Assembly (NCBI GenBank): GCA_002110485.1
Contig: MOWL01000067.1
Location: 4,092,001 to 4,156,000, forward strand
Length of the DNA stretch: 64,000 nt
Origin: Emergomyces orientalis
Lineage: Eukaryota; Ascomycota; Eurotiomycetes; Onygenales; Ajellomycetaceae
Direction of reading: 5' to 3'
Of this stretch, positions 20,720-31,210 are shown one piece after another. Under the pieces are notes generated by a model that saw nothing but the letters and a program-made list of their open reading frames with translations, was not told the DNA's origin and made no database searches. Within the stretch, counting starts at the first letter, position 1. Each line of letters begins with the position of its first letter. The translations under genes and the position numbers were made by a program.

Positions 20720-21667
20720 TTATACTTTCAAATTCTCCCGTGCCCACTCGTCAGCTGTTAATGCATGAATTCCTTTTTGGAAATTCCACGTCTTCTCCAA
20801 ATCCCACGCAACCCCATTCCCCGCCCCGAAAACAGCATAATATTTCAACAAAGCATTACCCGGCTCCTTCCCCAACCTATCCTGCACCTGTTGAAGCGCC
20901 AAAATCGACCTCTCCACTTTCTTCCCCGTAACTCTCTCCACCAAATCCGCCACCTGCCCATAACTAACCGTATCCCCGCCGACAAACACAGGCCCGTTGA
21001 CACCAAGCGAACCGTCATCCCCAAACACGATCTCTGCCGTAAATTTCCCAATATCCGCCGGCGCCGTGAGAGTTACTTGATTCTCCCAGCCACCCAACGC
21101 CTGGACTTTTGCATTCTCCCCTGCCAAGTCGACAACACCAAATCCAGCATCAAACAGGAAACTCGTAAACATTCCCGTCGATACCACCGTCCACTTGGTC
21201 TTCTGCTGGGCCCTCAACAGCTCGCGAACATCCAACTGTTCATCGAAGAGATCGTGCGCAGACCCACGGCCGATGGCGTCGTAGTCCACCCCGAATTGCC
21301 AGGGGATGTAGAAGGGGACGTCGGCGGCGAGGACGGCGCGGGTTATTTTCAGCTGAGTGCCGGGTCCCGCGATAAAGCCGGCACAGCTTATTACTAGGTC
21401 GTAGGGGCGGAATAGGGAGGTTAGGGTTTCGTGAGAGTCACTGGCAATGTCGCCTGGGATTAGGTTTATGGGGTTGTTTGGGTTGATGGTTTTGGATGAT
21501 TGGAGGAGGGCGGATAGGTCTGGTTTTGGGTTTGGTATGCTGGTTGGACGGAGGAGGACGGATATGGAAGTTTTGTTATTGGAGCGGGCAGGGTGTTGGA
21601 TGAGGGAGTGTAGGACGGCGGTGCCCAGTTCACCAGCGCCGATTAGGAGGATGTTGGTGGGTGGCAT
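20720..21667 (-). CDS. NmrA-like / isoflavone-reductase-type NAD(P)-binding protein
   Basis: A single-exon 315-residue protein of the atypical short-chain dehydrogenase (NmrA/PCBER) family. Residues 4-16 contain the Rossmann motif ILLIGAGELGTAV with GxGxxG, followed by a basic loop (VLLRPTS) that favours NADP. YDLVISCAGF and PFYIPWQFGVDYDAIG are typical of the isoflavone-reductase-like branch, where substrates are aromatic ethers or unknown; many fungal members are redox sensors or tailoring enzymes. No signal peptide or membrane segment is evident. Length is normal. Substrate cannot be predicted from sequence, and the neighbours (Rpc25, cystathionine gamma-lyase) do not suggest a pathway. 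Confidence 0.88.
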   Translation of the reverse strand: MPPTNILLIGAGELGTAVLHSLIQHPARSNNKTSISVLLRPTSIPNPKPDLSALLQSSKTINPNNPINLIPGDIASDSHETLTSLFRPYDLVISCAGFIAGPGTQLKITRAVLAADVPFYIPWQFGVDYDAIGRGSAHDLFDEQLDVRELLRAQQKTKWTVVSTGMFTSFLFDAGFGVVDLAGENAKVQALGGWENQVTLTAPADIGKFTAEIVFGDDGSLGVNGPVFVGGDTVSYGQVADLVERVTGKKVERSILALQQVQDRLGKEPGNALLKYYAVFGAGNGVAWDLEKTWNFQKGIHALTADEWARENLKV

Positions 21668-23232
21668 GATGATGAGGGGGGATTGCTCGTAGCTGATTTC
21701 TGGGATAATTATAGTGGATTGGAACGAAATCTTAAGGGAACTTGTGCCTGTACCTGTATCTCATGTTGGTTACAATTGTTTATTCTTCTACTCGCGGCAT
21801 CGTTTGTATTTGTAGCTGCTGGACTGGGCCTTCAACCCTTGCTGCTAAGTTCGATCCGCAGACAATAAACTCTCCGGAATCCACAAGAGTAATAACTTGA
21901 CGGAGTTAGGGAGGTCATAATTCCGTAGTGAACAGTTCTGTGGTTTGACCCTTGCTAATCATATGCTGTCGTCTCCTCAGTGCTCCACAGCATACAGCGT
22001 TTTGATTACCTAGGAGTGCAGCCCTTTGCTGGTCGTCCCGGTCTTTCAGCTGTTCAACCTCCTATCTCGAGGTGCGGCAGTATCATCGCAATTTATTATT
22101 ATATTTGGCCATGCGTGTGGGCTGCATATAAATAAGCCAGGTCTCGTCATCTGAGATTACCAAGTCATTCAGTCGGTAAAATAGTATAAACGATGACCAA
22201 TTCAAGTCAACATTTCCATCTCGGTCCATCGCATGTAGGCTAATTATGACGTCGACAGCGCTAACTAAGGGGGGGTCGGGTCCAAATTAATAATAGAAAA
22301 TTCCCACTCGTCATCCACGGGTATCCAAGGGTTTTGGGTCTTGAATGGAAATCAGATACGAGATCAGGAATGTCAGCAGCTGCAGCCACATATCGCTGTT
22401 GCAGGACTCTTATTGGAGTCTGACGCCGGTGAATCAAGCCGCTGGCTGCATGGTTTCGAATCTGTTAACTAGTAATCTGTAACGCGGTGAGAGATGTGAG
22501 AGCTGTGAAGCCCTACGTTGTAGAGATCCCGAACCCGGACGACAAGGAATCGTTGAGGGGAAGCTGTGTGGTTGTATTCGGCATCCAGGGATCTTTTCTT
22601 TTCTTTTTCTTAGTTTTTGCTTTTTTGTTGCTCTGCTGCTGGAGGCTTTTGGCCGTTGTCGGGATCTGGCTTTTTTTTATATTTATATTTTTCATTCCAC
22701 ATCTTGCTCTCAATGAGTGAGTGAGTGACTCCATCCCCATGATCCATTTTGAGTATGTAAAAACATTCCCACGGTTCAACATAGAATAAATAACCATGTA
22801 GCCGAGAGTTAGAATGGATCGATCACCTTTACGAAGAGCTTGCTGGTGGGCGAATGGCGTGCTTTAATTTTGTCTTGTTTAATAATAATAAAAATTCGTG
22901 GAAACTCCATCGTCCGCCGGAATTTTTTCCTTTGTTCTGTCGCCCCTCAACATTTGTCATATAGGAATGATTGATCTATGGATAATAGGTATATAAAGTC
23001 ATATATCTTCCCTGGGTCTATCGTTTATTTCTTCCAACAGTTCTACCACTCATTATAAATATCCGAATCCCCACTCAAATCCTTCTTCCGCATATCCCTC
23101 GCTGCAACCCTCTCCTCTTCCCCCTCATCTCTAGCTTCCGAATTACCGTACCTGAAATTCTCCCCGCTCATTCCTCACCCTTTTGTTTTTTGATTCTTTC
23201 GTCGGCGGCGTGTAAATTCACAAAAAGCGACT
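21668..23232. promoter_or_regulatory. Divergent intergenic region with TATA box before CYS3
   Basis: No gene was found in these 1.57 kb; open frames are short and low-complexity. On the right side, TATATAAAG at 22990-22998 lies about 235 bp upstream of the cystathionine gamma-lyase ATG and is a plausible TATA box, followed by a pyrimidine-rich leader (23060-23190) as is common in fungal promoters. Confidence 0.4.
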
Positions 23233-24742
23233 ATGACGAGCGGCATCAACTCAAGCATCGTTTCCGAGCAGGATGGAGTTCCCATTGAAACTCCTCCACG
23301 GGCTCCCACACCCGTCCATCAATTCGGCACTTTGGCAGTGCATGCGGGAGCGCATATAGATTCTACAACTGGTGCTGTGATTGCTCCGGTAAGAGAAAAT
23401 TTTCTACACTGCCCTCAGTACTTTAGGCTGTGAAACTAACCGTTTCCGCCCAGATCTCCCTTTCTACAACTTTTGCCCAAGTCGGAGTCGGAAAGCCCAT
23501 GGGGCAGTACGAATATACAAGAAGCGCAAACCCAAACAGGTCCGTAAAACCCCGGATTTACTCCCATTTATTTGCTCCCAATCTTTACCGCTTTATTTTA
23601 TGCATGCGCTGACAAGCTCCCCCGCTGGTAATACAGAGACCACTTCGAGGAAGCCGTAGCAGCCCTCGAGCACGCCCGATATGCATTGGCCTTTTCTTCC
23701 GGCTCTGCAACCACAGCCGTAATCCTCCAATCCCTCGCGGCGGGATCCCACGTCATATCAGTTTCTGATGTATACGGCGGAACCCACCGATATTTCACCA
23801 AAGTCGCCGCGGCTCACGGCGTGCATGTAACTTTCTCCCCCAGCATCGAAATCGACATCGCAGAGCTGATCCGCCCCAATGACACCAAACTAATTTGGAT
23901 CGAGAGCCCCTCGAACCCTACCCTCGGCCTCGTCGATATCAGAAAAGTAGCCCGCGTTGCCCATCAGCACGGCATCATGGTTGTTGTCGATAACACCTTC
24001 CTTAGCCCCTATATCCAAAACCCTCTCGACCACGGCGCGGATATTGTCATCCACTCAGTCACCAAATACATCAACGGCCACTCTGTATGTAGATCAATTT
24101 GAAATCATTTAATCCCCCCATGGTCGAAGAAAACTCTACTAACTCCCACCCTAGGATGTCCTCATGGGCGTAGCCGCCTTTAACTCCCCAGACATCCACG
24201 AACGCCTCTCCTTCCTCCAGAATGCCATCGGTGCTGTTCCCTCCGCCTTCGACTGCTGGCTCGCCCACCGAGGCCTCAAAACCCTTCACCTGCGCGCCCG
24301 CGAAGCCTCCAAGAACGCTACCACCATCGCCACTGCCCTTGAAGCTTCCCCGCACGTCATTGCCGTCAATTACCCAGGCATCAAGTCCCACCCTCACCGT
24401 GAAATCGCCATCAAGCAACACCGTGACGGCATGGGTGGCGGTATGCTCAGTTTCCGCATCAAGGGCGGCGTAGCGGCTGCCGAGCGCTTCTGCCAGGAGA
24501 CCAAGGTGTTTGTGCTGGCGGAGAGCTTAGGAGGTGTGGAATCCCTCGTTGAGGTTCCAGGAAGCATGACGCATGCAGGCATCCCGAAGGCACAGAGGGA
24601 GGCGGCAGGTGTGTTTGATGATTTGGTCCGGGTTAGTTGTGGGATTGAGGATAGTGCGGATTTGTTAGCGGATGTTATGCAAGCGTTGGAGAAGGCTGTT
24701 GTTGGGTCGAAGATTAATGGATTGGCGAATGGACGGCCATGA
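23233..24742 (+). CDS. CYS3: Cystathionine gamma-lyase (PLP enzyme of reverse transsulfuration)
   Basis: The product cleaves cystathionine to cysteine, 2-oxobutyrate and ammonia in the cytosol. Four exons (23233-23388, 23454-23539, 23637-24084, 24155-24742) give 425 residues with consistent phases. Diagnostic features: QYEYTRSANPNR (phosphate/tetramer contacts), ALAFSSGSATTAV, SDVYGGTHRYF, VVVDNTFLSP (Asp that holds the pyridine nitrogen) and SVTKYINGHSD with the Schiff-base lysine at residue 224. ESLGGVESL and PGSMTHAGIP near the C-terminus fit the cystathionine lyase/synthase family. Cystathionine beta-lyase and gamma-synthase are paralogues, but length and motif spelling favour the gamma-lyase. 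There is no N-terminal targeting sequence. A 21-T run lies just after the stop. Confidence 0.92.
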
Positions 24743-27490
24743 GCCTTCCACAGTTTTTTTTTTTTTTTTTTTTCCAAGATTTTTTCTTAAATTTTCTCTT
24801 TTCTGCTCTTCTATGTTCTGATTATGGGGTGTGTTTTGCTCTCTTTTCCTCTATCCCTTGTGACTTGTCCTTCCTTTACCGTTGGCTGCGTTATGAGAAA
24901 CGCCCTTTTCCACCCCAAAGTTTCCACTAATATTTATAGACATGTTTCGTTGCGTTTCCTTTCCTTTCCTTTTTTTTTTCTTCTGTATGGGACGATTGTA
25001 TACGTACAATCCTATATTACCCCAACCCTGTTCCCCTTTTTTGACTTTTACTGGAGTTTTGTTTCTATATGAATAATCCATCTCCCTATATGGATTTTGA
25101 AAGAAGCGATCTCCACAAGCACCTCACATCATATTTTGTTATCTCGCTTCCAATTTTTCACTACAGGGAAGTTTCTCATTTATCTGCTTGACATCTAAAC
25201 GAGAGAATAGATGCATTTCAGATGTTTTCACTAGCCTCTGGACATTATAAATTACACCAGGCTGAGAGTATTCACAGAAAAAAATATTTCATTTGTTGCT
25301 GATCAAAATATTTTTCACATTATCACAAACAATATGCTTCAACAGAGTGAAGTATCAAAAACTAGATAATTCCCTGGTTAGTTAACCTGGATTCACTGTT
25401 TCAATGAAAAACGGATTACTTGAGCAGTTATTCTTTTTTTATGCTCTTGTCCCATAGGCTTATATCGACAAGCACCCGTTCCCCACTTGCGTATCTGAAC
25501 ATGCTTTTCAAAATAGGGAGGGATATTCCCACACCTATATATATAAACATATAGCCTCGACCCTACTTTGGCGGATGATACCATGGCTGTATCTTTTTCC
25601 GCTTATGAACGAGACCAGGCCTAACAGTGGAATGATTGGTGTGGCTGCTGCTTCTACTCCTCATTAATTGGGCATGTCTGACCAGTCATTAGAATTGTTC
25701 GCCTCGATCTAAGCAAGGATTGGGCTTCCGCGAGCTTTAGAAATAGGCGCCATATCATATTATTTCCCGAGTTTACCTTTAGCTCCAACTCATCCCATAT
25801 TTAACTTCTTGACCTGAGTCGCTTTATGGTTTGCAACATTGGCACTGACCATTTTAAATCTATGCGGCTCACCATCTAGGAATCTATTCTGGCGCGTATG
25901 CGCCATATTTAAAATACTTTTCATGGATTATCTCCCGCTCTATTTAAGGCAGTGCGGAGCTTGTCGATCGTTCAAGGTTCGTTCGCTGACATGTTGTGGG
26001 GTGATGCTCACGGTTCCTACAGCAGTACCCATTCACCCTACGTCGGGGAAACCCTACCAGAACAAAATGCGAAAAGAGCAGAAGTTCACGCTGGGTTTGA
26101 TATCCATCAGGTCTCGATCTTATATCTATATTTGCGAACGATGTGGTGCACTGGGCAGGCTCTTATTCGGCCATAAAGCTGGAATAATTTGCGATCCAGG
26201 GTAGGAGGCATGGCCAAACATTTTATCTCAACAGAGAACTTCCAATCATTACCACAGCGCAGACGGCATCCCTTTACTGGAAGACCACTGACATTAGTAT
26301 ATTTTAACCGGACGCCCAAGAAGATGATATCATCGATAGAGAAGGAAAAACCTACTACAAGGGCGGTTTTTCTTTCACCACCCGTCTGCTCTGCGAGTTG
26401 CAGCCCAGACTCGAGAACCCACAATCATTCGCAGGACATTGCTCTCTGCCTTCATGGTAGTGCTAACATGTGGTGGGCTATGGAGCTTGACGATGTTACT
26501 CACTATGGTCTGAGCTCCCACGGGCACATACCAAAAACGAAAGACGCTTATAATGCAGAGTCATTCCGAACCGATATGGCTCTCGAGCTGGCAGCACTTC
26601 TCTGGCACGTATAAGAGTGCAAGATTGCTGTTTATCGGTATTCTACATGGACGTTTATGGCGCAGGCATTTGCATTCATGACAACATGGTGCTTCTAGCC
26701 GTCTGCGCGCAGCATGTTGTTTATACCTTACCAGCGTTTCCAACTTCGACTCAGTTTCGCGGTAATTTCATGGATGTTCTCCTCGAAGGTAGTAATTGAA
26801 GATATATCATGTTAGCCTTTTAGATGATTCTGTTACCTCGTGGAATACCTGCTAGGTACCTAGGTACCTAGGTAGATAATGACTCTCCCCCCTCTGGTAA
26901 TTTGCTAGACGGTCCTGAGTTAGAAATAGAGGCAATTCTAAATATGGCCTTGTGGTCCGTTCCAGCCATTATTCGTTTTCGATTTGGGAGGTAGAGAGCG
27001 GGTGTTAATTTTGATATGATGCTTTGTTTTGTTTCCCCGCCGCCCGCCGCCCCTTTTGTGGGAGGAGGGAGAGCTTCACCCTTAAAATGCACGTATGGTT
27101 TCCGCTAGCGTGGCTCTAAACCAAGGTGCGTGTTTGGTAAAACCAGGCGAGGAAGCTTTTCGAATATCTATCCCTCTGGACTCATTTTCCTCTGCAGATA
27201 AATACAGGCTTCCACGATTATTATTACTATTATTTTAAATACGGATGTTGTATACATCATATTATACTGTTTTAAAGTAGATGACTTACTTTTCATCCTA
27301 AATAATTTCCTGGCTGAAGCTCTTCCCTTGTTGCCCTCGGGTTTATTTTTTGCCATCTCGATATTGAATCCCCCCTTTCGCAACTGCCAAGGGCTTCTTT
27401 ACCTGCCTCACACCTACCCACATAGAGTGGTGAAATTGAAAAGGGGAAATTCAGAGCAAAAGAAAGAGATAGACCTAGGAACGTCCCCCG
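24743..27490. other. Long intergenic region with a possible gene relic
   Basis: The 2.7 kb hold no intact gene. The first part is the T-rich 3' region of the lyase gene. Between about 25950 and 26800 several overlapping frames show protein-like composition (for example GDAHGSYSSTHSPYVGETL near 26000 and EDDIIDREGKTYYKGGFSF near 26320 in another frame), which could be a frameshifted relic of a gene I cannot identify. A short palindromic tandem repeat of TAGGTACC occurs at 26853-26873. Confidence 0.35.
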
Positions 27491-29638
27491 ATGTCCACAT
27501 TCACATTTGGCTTCGAAGGAGACGATATCGACGACCAGGATCTGGAAATTGAAGAGCCTGATGCTAGCATAAATGCCGGTATTCGCCAGTTGGACATAGC
27601 AGGAAAGAAAAATGAAGAAGAAGCAAGAGCCCTGATCGAGGCGAGTTACTGTGATCTTGATGAGATGGTATGTAATAATGTTTTTCCTTTTACTTTATCT
27701 CCTTTCTATATCCCTTGAATAGTCTAGTGAATTTTGTCGTATTTTCCTCATCGTTGGTCAAATCATACATATTTGGCCTTGAATTTTTATTGGAAGTTTC
27801 TTTTCCCTTAGGGGAATATTGCGGAAGCTCTGAAGCTTTGCTGGCTTGCCCTTTTGTAAGAATTGGGAGAGCGAGTTTAAATCCGATGTTTGAGAAGGCA
27901 CAATTATGCATGACATTTTGCCCTTCTGGTTAATATATAGACCGGATGCCTGATGCATAGGTTGGCTGTATACATCAACTCTGCCTCGGAACCATTGACG
28001 AATCTGGTCTCTTATATTGGAATGATTTCGTGATGGTGTGGATAGAGAGCTTCTTTTCTGGATTGGTCCTCTTTGGTTTCACTTTGCCGAATCAGATATT
28101 TTTGGGTTCAATGTTGGCGCTGTCTCTTGAATTGGTGATTTTTTTTTACATTCGAATTATGCTACATACCCCCCTCATTTTTTGGGCTCGGACGGCAATT
28201 TGATTGATGGTTTGTGGAATTGACGATGTCGAAACACATCACTTCGCCGAATGAGATATTTTGGATCAGTGTTTAGCGATATTTTTTCTCATGCTGACTC
28301 GATAATCATGATATGAATGTTGCTAATTGGAAACACTTGCGTATAGCTTTCCACACTTCCGTCCCAAATATCATATAGCATGCTCTCAATAATTCCCCAA
28401 TCATCAGCACCGGGTGCTCCATGTCGCGCTATCCCACGGCGCGAAGTGTTTGACATTCGCGCCCAAATGATGGCGGAAGATGATGCAGATACCAACGAAA
28501 ATTCCGAATTGATATCTGGACTGGAAAAGGGTGATTTAAGGCCAACTATTTACGAGGGTGGCCTGAAGACGTGGGAGTGCGCTATTGACCTGGCCAAACT
28601 GGTGGCTGTTGAGGAAATACCTTCTTTCCTATCGGAAATGGCGGAGGGAGAGAGCGAATATATTCATATTATAGAGGTGAGAGGCAAAAACTCAGAAACT
28701 CAACCAATAACTTATATTTTCTTGCATATTGGACGTATCTAACACGAGCAATACGGCCACGGCGGACTGGGCAATAATAGCTCGGAGCAGGAACTGCCAT
28801 ACCGTCACTTTCAATTTTACATCATCTCTTCTCACAACCGGCTCCACAGAACCGGCCTCGCAGGTCAATACGTTTCGTGTTTGCAGATTATAATGCTGCC
28901 GTTCTACGGCTAGTCACTGTGCCGAACATACTTCTCACATGGCATACTTGTCGCCGTCGTCTGAACGACCCTCAACAACCAGAAGGGAAGATCCCTCCTA
29001 ACACCGAAAACGGAACAGATACCGATAATAGCCTTAATCGCACTCACATTGATAGCGCGGACAATGACGAACAACCTGACTTAGACCTCGATCCAACCCT
29101 CTTCTCTGCTTTCCATAAAGACTTACATACCCGCGGAATATTTCTATCATTTATATCAGGTGCTTGGTCACCTGCCTTTGTCGAATTGGCTTTACCAAAC
29201 CGCCCACCGTCAGTGTCAGTGTCATCATCATCTCAACAAAAGAGAACAAATCTCCTCATTCTTGCTAGCGAAACAATCTACTCCCCTTCCTCCCTCCGCG
29301 CCTTCTCAGAAACCTTGCTAGCGCTCCTCCGACGCGGTGACGAGTTGGGCTCTGCATTTGCCTGTATATCTACATCTACATCTGCTCTTCCTGTGGACCC
29401 AGTAACTGGGTCTGCTGTCACGGATAAAAATGCTTTATCGAAGTCCAAAACCAAAGCACTAATTGCCGCTAAGAAAGTATATTTCGGCGTTGGGGGTGGG
29501 GTCGATGAGTTCTTGGGTGTGATGAAGGATGTCGGACGTCAGGAGGGCAAGGGTGGTGATGTTGATTTCTTTGTCAAGGAGAGAGCTGAGGTTAGGGGTG
29601 AGGGGGTTGGGAGGGTGGTGCTAGAGGTTACAGTTTGA
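27491..29638 (+). CDS. HPM1: Protein-histidine N-methyltransferase, Hpm1/METTL18-type
   Basis: A seven-beta-strand SAM-dependent methyltransferase; in yeast Hpm1 modifies a histidine of ribosomal protein uL3. Three exons (27491-27667, 28347-28676, 28781-29638), all in phase 0, give 454 residues. The second exon contains DLRPTIYEGGLKTWECAIDL, the family-specific block before motif I; the third exon opens with the SAM-binding motif LGAGTAIPSL, then FVFADYNAAVLRLVTVPN (acidic SAM-ribose contact). A distal LILASETIYSP supplies the post-motif II region. The usual motif I in relatives is LGCGT; here the Cys position is Ala. Intron 1 is unusually long (679 bp) and contains imperfect direct repeats (28081-28116 and 28241-28277). 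The C-terminus has a Ser/Val-rich insertion. Confidence 0.87.
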
Positions 29639-30326
29639 GGAAGAAGGCTCGGATAGGAAACGGGTTGGAGGGACATGCGATATTGGGGGTTGTTCATCAA
29701 TAGTATTTGACGGCCATTGGATACAGAGGGGCGGAATGAGCTGGCGACTGGTGGACAGATTTAGAGTTTTCATCAAGGGATACCTTTACTATCACCGTTT
29801 TCGGAGCCTGGGATAAAAGCGAATAAAATGGGCAAGGAAAATTAAATTAAAAAGGGTACGTATAGGTTGACTTCCGTTTTTGTATTTATCATAGGTTGCA
29901 TAGGGAAATGGATTCTCTCGTCCATGTTTCATCGTACAATGACTCGAAGTTGTGAGAAGTTTCAAAATAATTTTTCGTACAACCGTTGGGCAGAAGAAAG
30001 ATTTCCCAGATTCATTTCTCAATCTTATCAACGGAATGGCATTTTCACGGAGAACATTAATGTTGGTTCGGTAGGCTGGTGTGTTCTAGGAGGGACGGCG
30101 ATCATGTAGGTCACATATCGGACTGATGCCAATGGTTACATGATATATACACATATATACAAAAAAGGGGAGGTATGAAACAACAAAACTACCGAAATAG
30201 GGCCAGAATTTAGATCAAGAAGGCGCGAGCAACGGGTCCGAAGAACAGTAAATATCGAGGACACCGGCCCGATTTCTTCCTTTTCTTGTTTTCTTCATTT
30301 TTTTATTTTATAACAGATCTATTGGA
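29639..30326. other. Convergent 3' region, no gene
   Basis: This 0.7-kb stretch lies between the 3' ends of the methyltransferase and the complex I subunit. It is AT-rich with T-runs suitable for transcript ends. No additional open frame looks real. Confidence 0.5.
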
Positions 30327-31210
30327 TTAGAAATATCGATTATTTTCATAGATAGAAACCACTTTCCCATCCTTCATTCGCGCAACACGTTCCTCCTCAA
30401 TTTTCTTATTCTTCTCCTGATAGTGGGCGACAATTGTTGTGAGGTCCGCGGAGCCGTTGCCTGCAGGTACATTCATGGGCGACCCTGTGTTGAAAGCCCT
30501 ATTTATCAAGAGAATTGGTATTATCATTAGCTTCGATCTCGCTCAGAACTGAAACAAAGGAGGGAAATCTATATTCAGCGGTTTATCTCGCTGCGACGAA
30601 TGACGTACTCAGGAAAGCTCAGCTCGAAGTTTAGGGAGGCGTTTTGGCTGTGGAATAGATGTCTATCAGCCGCAGCTCGCTCGATCGCAGCTGTGTGAAG
30701 GGCATTCCGTTTCTCCCACATGCTCTCCTTGGGAAAGCAGTTTTCAATCAGGCGGGTCATCCATGGCTTGCTGTTCGGATCTGACGTGGAGTATTTGTAC
30801 AAGGCTAGGCCCACAGGGACGGATGCGAGAAATATGTAAAAACCGCGCTGCAAATGGGACAAAGGAAAAGTATATTAGCCTGTGAATCCCGGTGGATGCG
30901 TAGTGTATATATTTTTAGAAAGCGGACAAAACGCAGTGTCGTATTGTTTTCAAGGTAAACATGGAACAGGCCTCAATTGGCATCCAAATGCCCACTGTCC
31001 AAATTCATTTCATTTATCTGCATATGTGTGCACCTGTCCGGAACACGTAGATACAGCGGGAGGGGGTATAGTAGAGATAGTGCTTACGCCAAACGACTCG
31101 TTCACGACCTCCGCATGCTCGCCATGGGATGCGGAGGAGGCAAGGCGGCGAGGCTGTTGGCGGCGGAGAAGAGTCCGAGCAGGAGCAGCTGCTCTCCGGG
31201 CGGGGAACAT
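30327..31210 (-). CDS. NADH:ubiquinone oxidoreductase 17.8-kDa subunit (complex I)
   Basis: An accessory complex I subunit of filamentous fungi, acting in the mitochondrial inner membrane. Three exons on the minus strand (31210-31088, 30847-30609, 30498-30327) give 177 residues with matching phases; donors are GTAAGC and GTACGT. The N-terminus MFPARRAAAPARTLLRRQQP is Arg/Ala-rich without acidic residues, a good matrix-targeting presequence. RGFYIFLASVPVGLALYKY supplies one membrane segment (about residues 42-60), followed by WEKRNALHTAAIERAAADRH and a soluble, charged C-terminus. Identification rests on recall of the Neurospora 17.8-kDa subunit pattern; the membrane segment and presequence are seen directly. 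Confidence 0.85.

Noticed and set aside
22487..22797. Short frames on both strands near 22.5-22.8 kb
   Set aside because: Dominated by Phe/Leu or Lys runs from T-rich DNA; no start context or conservation visible.
20720..24742. NmrA-like oxidoreductase plus PLP lyase as a biosynthetic gene cluster
   Set aside because: No backbone synthase, transporter or regulator is nearby, and the lyase matches the primary-metabolism cystathionine gamma-lyase.
28677..28780. Apparent loss of the SAM-binding motif in the histidine methyltransferase
   Set aside because: A 104-bp intron with GTGAGA and AATAG borders restores LGAGTAIPS in frame.
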